7,953 bases of DNA from Patescibacteria group bacterium UBA4664. GTDB lineage: Bacteria > Patescibacteriota > Saccharimonadia > CAILAD01 > BJGX01. This document shows positions 5,022 to 7,953 of this stretch, one piece after another (position 1 is the stretch's first letter; the number at the start of each line of letters is the position of its first letter). Below the pieces are notes generated by a model. It saw only the letters and a program-made list of their open reading frames with translations. It was not told the origin of the DNA and made no database searches. The stretch lies in the NCBI GenBank assembly GCA_943353705.1, contig CALRAY010000021.1, forward strand, positions 1 through 7,953, given 5' to 3'. A program made the translations under genes and the position numbers.

Positions 5022-5744
5022 ATGGAATCAGACAACCCAATCAACAGCACAGTAGACCCTTCAGCAAGCCTTCCTGACCCCACGAATATGAATCTTAAGA
5101 GCCCAAAGAAGAATAAAACTATAATTTACGCTGTCGTTGGGTTTGTTGCCCTAATTGTAATACTACTGGTGGTTTTGATATTTGTTAATATCGGAAATAG
5201 CAATGCAAAGCAAGATTCCTTGAAGGCCGAATATGATAAAGGTTATAGCAAGGGCAAGACAGAACAGCAGGCAGCTTCAGATGCCGAAGTCATAAGCAGA
5301 GACTCTAAAAATGTGCGTATCTATAAAGCTCCAAATGAGTTGGGTAGTTTTGAAATACCCATCCCTAAGACCTGGAGTTGGGTGATCACTCCTAACCTCG
5401 ATAGTGGTCTTTTCTTGGGTATATCTGACCCTGATTATGTCGATAATACCTCCAAGCAACATAAATTTAAGCTTGACCTAGCGAGTGACTCCTACCAAGA
5501 CAGAGCCAAGACGCTCGACTCAGTCACTAAGAGTTCTGGAGGCAAATTAGTCGCATCCGATACAACTGTATCGGGTATTAAGGGGCGCCGCTACAAAGGC
5601 ATAGTGGATGCACAGACTAAGCAAAAAGGCGAGATTGTCATAGTTCCATATAGAGAAAAAGTATTGGTATTTAGAACTGACGATCCTGATAGTTATAGCC
5701 AAGCTTTTAATAATATACTTTCAAACACCAAGCTAGCTCCCTAA
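5022..5744 (+). CDS. Single-pass membrane protein with extracytoplasmic domain, function unknown
   Basis: The 240-residue protein has a 33-residue N-terminal tail ending in a basic patch (KSPKKNK, 26-32), one strong transmembrane helix at about 34-57, then a charged, likely helical linker (60-90). By the positive-inside rule the C-terminal domain (about 98-240) lies outside the membrane. That domain reads as an alpha/beta fold: FEIPIPKTWSW (110-120), a G-rich turn at GIKGRRYKG and an ending (SQAFNNILSNTKL) like the F-x-x-I-L-x-x-K ending of PsbP-like and other small extracytoplasmic domains. No cysteine, lipobox or catalytic motif is seen. The SD (GGGAG, 5010-5014) is 7 nt before the ATG. Its position 11 bp after ahpC suggests shared transcription. 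I do not recognise a specific family; the PsbP-like resemblance is weak. Confidence 0.85.
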   Translation: MESDNPINSTVDPSASLPDPTNMNLKSPKKNKTIIYAVVGFVALIVILLVVLIFVNIGNSNAKQDSLKAEYDKGYSKGKTEQQAASDAEVISRDSKNVRIYKAPNELGSFEIPIPKTWSWVITPNLDSGLFLGISDPDYVDNTSKQHKFKLDLASDSYQDRAKTLDSVTKSSGGKLVASDTTVSGIKGRRYKGIVDAQTKQKGEIVIVPYREKVLVFRTDDPDSYSQAFNNILSNTKLAP

Positions 5745-5758
5745 AGCGCATTAGCTTG
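5729..5758 (+). repeat. Inverted repeat spanning the stop codon of the membrane protein
   Basis: CAAGCTA (5729-5735) and TAGCTTG (5752-5758) form a perfect 7-bp stem with a 16-nt loop across the stop codon at 5742-5744. No T-run follows, so it is not a standard terminator. A near-copy of the right arm context (GCATTAGCTT at 5748, GCATTAAGCTT at 5775) lies just before the next gene. Confidence 0.45.
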
Positions 5759-5790
5759 CGGTAAGGCAGCTTCAGCATTAAGCTTAAAAT

Positions 5791-6402
5791 ATGAATTTTG
5801 ACTACAACTTTTATAATTTAGTACTATCCGAAGTTGTAGCTAGGATTGCTTCTGATCAAATTATAATCGAAAAAGAAGCTAGCGATCTGATAGTATCAAG
5901 CGATAATAAGAAATTCAAAAATATAATAAGACGAAACCGAGTCAATATACTGCTTATGAGCGAGCTCATATTCGTGGGGCGCCAATTTAGCGATAGCCCC
6001 ATAGGAACTGTAAATTTGCTTGATGCTGTAAAATTAGCCGAATTAGCTTTTATGGATTCAACCTTAATACTAGACAAAAAAAGAACAAGGCCTTTTATTG
6101 CAGTTATTGGCGATAAGAAAATCATTACTTGCTTGCTAAAAATTATCCTAGCAATAGTGGTCCTAGAGGACACTAAAATCAACAAATTACCAATTTCTAT
6201 CAGAAGAAGGGGTGATTTTGTTACTTTTAAGGTTACTGGTGGAAGAATAGCTAATCATGATTTATTTTTAAAGGATTCAGCAACGTTAGCGTCTAACCTG
6301 TTTGTTAATTATGGTGCTGGGTTAAGATTTGCAAAAATAAAAAATAAACGCGTGGTATTTTTGAGACTGCAACTGTCCAATCAGATGCCACTTTTAGTAT
6401 AA
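5791..6402 (+). CDS. Degenerate histidine-kinase-like (HATPase-fold) protein next to a response regulator
   Basis: The 203-residue protein has no membrane anchor. Its layout follows a sensor kinase core: helices at about 8-65 where a DHp domain would be, LLDAVKLAELAF (76-87) like the start of the ATPase domain, then VIGDKKIITCLLKIILAIVVLE (105-126), which aligns gap-free with the usual GD-x9-N-x3-N N-box. Both N-box Asn positions are hydrophobic (I118, I122). SIRRRGDFVTFKVTGGRI (136-153) matches the strand pair before the G1 box, but the D-x-G-x-G Asp is gone. NYGAGLRFAKIKNKRVVFLRLQL starts with a G2-like GAGL (175-178). No phosphoacceptor His is seen in the first helices. I infer a pseudokinase that may bind the receiver encoded 8 bp downstream. 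No SD. The alternative, a protein unrelated to kinases with hydrophobic helix 110-125, cannot be excluded. Confidence 0.6.
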   Translation: MNFDYNFYNLVLSEVVARIASDQIIIEKEASDLIVSSDNKKFKNIIRRNRVNILLMSELIFVGRQFSDSPIGTVNLLDAVKLAELAFMDSTLILDKKRTRPFIAVIGDKKIITCLLKIILAIVVLEDTKINKLPISIRRRGDFVTFKVTGGRIANHDLFLKDSATLASNLFVNYGAGLRFAKIKNKRVVFLRLQLSNQMPLLV

Positions 6403-6403
6403 T
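6398..6403 (+). promoter_or_regulatory. Possible internal promoter -10 for the response regulator
   Basis: TATAAT (6398-6403) overlaps the stop codon of the upstream gene, and the ATG at 6411 follows after 7 nt. No convincing -35 or TGn extension is present. It could start a leaderless mRNA for the receiver gene and recO, or be chance at the stop codon. Confidence 0.3.
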
Positions 6404-6410
6404 AAAGTAG

Positions 6411-6800
6411 ATGAATAAAATACTTATAATCGAAGATGATATATTACTCTCAGAAGTTTATCAAAAATCAATTCAGGCGGAAGGCTTTGCTGTTGATGTC
6501 GCAAGGGACTACAAGCAAGCATTAGATAAATTTAATCCGAAACGCCAATCTGTTATCATCCTGGACATAATGCTTAGGGGTAAAAATGGCTTCGAGGTAT
6601 TAAAGGCCATTCGCAGGAGGCAGGGGGGCGATAAAGTTAAAATTATAGTTGTTACCGGAATGAATACTGACGATTTAAGATTGAATGATGAGCTGCTCGT
6701 GGGGCTCAATATAGTCGGCATATATACCAAGTCACAATTTTCGATTGCACAGCTTATCGAGTCGGTGAAGGGTTTGATGAAGCAAAATGAAGCAAACTGA
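6411..6800 (+). CDS. Single-domain response regulator (CheY-like receiver)
   Basis: The 129-residue protein is a lone receiver domain with no DNA-binding output. The acidic pocket is E8-D9-D10 (IIEDD), the phosphoacceptor is D52 (IILDIML), the switch Thr is T82 (VVTGM) and the conserved Lys is K107 (IYTKSQ, in place of the usual Lys-Pro). All residues required for phosphorylation are therefore present, unlike the kinase-like partner 8 bp upstream. It probably signals by protein-protein contact. No SD. Its last 14 bp overlap recO. The phosphodonor could be a kinase elsewhere in the genome or acetyl phosphate; this is inference. Confidence 0.93.
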   Translation: MNKILIIEDDILLSEVYQKSIQAEGFAVDVARDYKQALDKFNPKRQSVIILDIMLRGKNGFEVLKAIRRRQGGDKVKIIVVTGMNTDDLRLNDELLVGLNIVGIYTKSQFSIAQLIESVKGLMKQNEAN

Positions 6801-7512
6801 ACTAACGGGATTTGTGATTATGCGCAAAAATATCAATGATGCCGATAAAATTATAACAATACTAAGCAAGGAGCAAGGTAGACAATCGTTCATAGCCAAG
6901 GGAATTCGGAAGCCTAGGGCTAAGCTCCAATCACATCTAGAGCCACTTGTTGAAACTAAATATAGAATCCTTGGAAATGGCAAGCTTCCGACACTGGTCG
7001 GAGCAAGAGGACTTTTCAGTAATGAATTCTATGGTAAGACGGTTGATATTAACGTGTCAGGGCTGTTATTAACCGAGATTGTAGAGGCCTTCACGGTTGA
7101 AGCTATGCCAAATCGCCCTGCCTATGACGCATACCAGGCCAGCCTAGCCACAATCGCATGTAAACCAGGAATTAGCCTGTCTTTGAGTTATTATGTCTTG
7201 GCTCTGATGAGGGCTTTTGGCGTTGAGCCAGATATTGAAAAGGGCCATACTTTGTACCACCTCGATATCAATAATGGCACACTCAATAACTTAGTTAGTG
7301 CAGATTCTTCAGCTGTTAATCTGAATATTGCCAAGCTATGGAATGCCTGCTTAAAATATGATATCGAGACGGTGTTGCGTCTAAAGATAGATAAAAAAAC
7401 ACTAGCAGATTCTCTTAATTTGCTTCTGACTTACGCCCAGCACCATATTGAGCGCAAGCTTAAGAGTGCGAAAGTTCTTTCTGAGAGCACAAATCTTTTG
7501 CAAGCAAGCTAG
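6787..7512 (+). CDS. recO: DNA repair protein RecO
   Basis: The 241-residue protein should bind single-stranded DNA and SSB and help RecR load RecA in the RecF pathway. Residues 6-77 fit the N-terminal OB fold: TGFVIMRKNINDADKIITILSKE, then GRQSFIAKGIRKPRAKLQ, match the RecO pattern (xxVL-x-R-x-x-x-E-x-D-x-x-x-T-x-x-G-x-x-x-x-x-A-K-G-x-R). The rest is the helical C-terminal domain. There is no C-x-x-C zinc finger (only two isolated Cys), so it belongs to the zinc-free RecO forms. The start overlaps the end of the response regulator by 14 bp, and GAAGGG at 6767-6772 is too far for a normal SD, so translational coupling is likely. GlyRS follows after 22 bp. Confidence 0.9.
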   Translation: MKQTELTGFVIMRKNINDADKIITILSKEQGRQSFIAKGIRKPRAKLQSHLEPLVETKYRILGNGKLPTLVGARGLFSNEFYGKTVDINVSGLLLTEIVEAFTVEAMPNRPAYDAYQASLATIACKPGISLSLSYYVLALMRAFGVEPDIEKGHTLYHLDINNGTLNNLVSADSSAVNLNIAKLWNACLKYDIETVLRLKIDKKTLADSLNLLLTYAQHHIERKLKSAKVLSESTNLLQAS

Positions 7513-7527
7513 GCCATAATGTATAAT
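7498..7527 (+). promoter_or_regulatory. Promoter of the glycyl-tRNA synthetase gene
   Basis: TTGCAA (7498-7503, 4 of 6 bases) lies 18 bp from a perfect TATAAT (7522-7527). The ATG at 7535 starts 7 nt after the hexamer, so the mRNA would be leaderless. The -35 lies within the end of recO. Confidence 0.6.
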
Positions 7528-7534
7528 GCTGTAT

Positions 7535-7953
7535 ATGAGTGAATCTAAAAATCAAATATCCATGGAAGAGTTAGTTAGCTACGCCAAGCGGCGCGGTTTT
7601 GTGTTTCAGGCCAGTGAAATATACGGGGGCGTTAGTGGCATGTACGACTTTGGCCCATACGGCGTAGAGCTAAAAAATAACCTCAAGAAGCTCTGGTGGA
7701 AAGAAATGGTCTATACGAACGAGAATATCACCGGTCTTGATAGCGCAATTATTCAAAGCCCAAAGGTCTGGGAGGCGAGTGGCCACGTTGAGCGTTTTAG
7801 CGATCCAATGATAGACTGTAAGGCTTGCAAGAAACGCTATAGGGCCGACAAGCTGGCAGACATCGATAGCGTTGATGTAGATGAGCTTAATTCTAAGCTA
7901 ATTGATATTGTATGCCCAAACTGTAAAGAACACGACTGGACAGATATAAGGCA
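7535..7953 (+). CDS. glyQS: Glycyl-tRNA synthetase, dimeric class II type (partial, N-terminal 139 codons)
   Basis: This is the N-terminus of the alpha2 GlyRS of the archaeal/eukaryotic/Gram-positive type, which charges tRNA-Gly with glycine. The family signature GFVFQASEIYGGVSGMYDFG (21-40) is followed by PYGVELKNNLKKLWW, the motif 1 region. ASGHVERFSDPMIDC (81-95) matches the usual ESGH-x-x-x-F-x-D-P segment. C95, C98, C127 and C130 form two C-x-x-C pairs, likely binding zinc. No SD is present; ATG 7535 is chosen because of the -10 box 7 nt upstream. In-frame alternatives are ATG 7526, which overlaps that -10, and ATG 7562. The gene continues beyond the window, so its catalytic motifs 2 and 3 are not visible. 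Confidence 0.95.
   Translation, partial: MSESKNQISMEELVSYAKRRGFVFQASEIYGGVSGMYDFGPYGVELKNNLKKLWWKEMVYTNENITGLDSAIIQSPKVWEASGHVERFSDPMIDCKACKKRYRADKLADIDSVDVDELNSKLIDIVCPNCKEHDWTDIR

Noticed and set aside
5798..5817. TTGACT and TATAAT inside the start of the kinase-like gene
   Set aside because: Spacing is only 8 bp, far too short for a sigma70-type promoter.
1..7953. CRISPR array, insertion sequence or prophage
   Set aside because: No spaced direct repeats, no terminal inverted repeats with a transposase and no phage or integrase gene are present.

Overview
The window looks like chromosomal DNA of a small-genome bacterium of the Candidate Phyla Radiation (Patescibacteria), most likely Saccharibacteria (TM7). 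This rests on protein style and gene content: a short DEAD-box helicase with an RGG-like head, a stand-alone PolB-type exonuclease, a dimeric-type glycyl-tRNA synthetase, short intergenic gaps and many starts without a Shine-Dalgarno (SD) sequence. It is an inference from memory of these families, not a database result. TGA ends at least two genes (4196-4198 and 6798-6800), so the TGA=Gly code of Gracilibacteria/Absconditabacteria is not used.

Layout. 1-985 (minus) is the N-terminal 328 codons of a membrane-anchored protein with an OmpA-like domain and proline-rich segments on both sides; its C-terminus lies beyond the left edge. It is divergent from a DEAD-box RNA helicase at 1153-2358. The helicase has a clear TTGACA-17-TATTAT promoter, a roughly 80-nt leader holding a possible 16-codon leader ORF and a hairpin, and a strong intrinsic terminator. 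A second unit follows from an extended -10 promoter: a DEDDy 3'-5' exonuclease (2504-3226), a Bcp-type peroxiredoxin (3242-3712) and a membrane-anchored methyltransferase resembling the FAM173/ATPSCKMT lysine methyltransferases (3716-4198).

A 281-bp gene-free stretch (4199-4479) holds a candidate internal promoter, a small stem-loop and a 3.4-copy heptamer repeat. It precedes an AhpC-type 2-Cys peroxiredoxin (4480-5010), which is followed after 11 bp by a single-pass extracytoplasmic protein of unknown function (5022-5744). The next unit has a degenerate histidine-kinase-like protein (5791-6402), a single-domain response regulator with all key residues (6411-6800) and recO (6787-7512, overlapping by 14 bp). 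A glycyl-tRNA synthetase gene begins at 7535 and runs off the right edge.

Themes. Two thiol peroxidases of different subfamilies and DNA/RNA maintenance genes suggest housekeeping with oxidative-stress defence. The most unusual points are: the receiver paired with a kinase-like partner that has lost its catalytic boxes; the FAM173-like methyltransferase next to a peroxiredoxin; and -10 boxes placed 6-7 nt upstream of several start codons, which predicts leaderless mRNAs.
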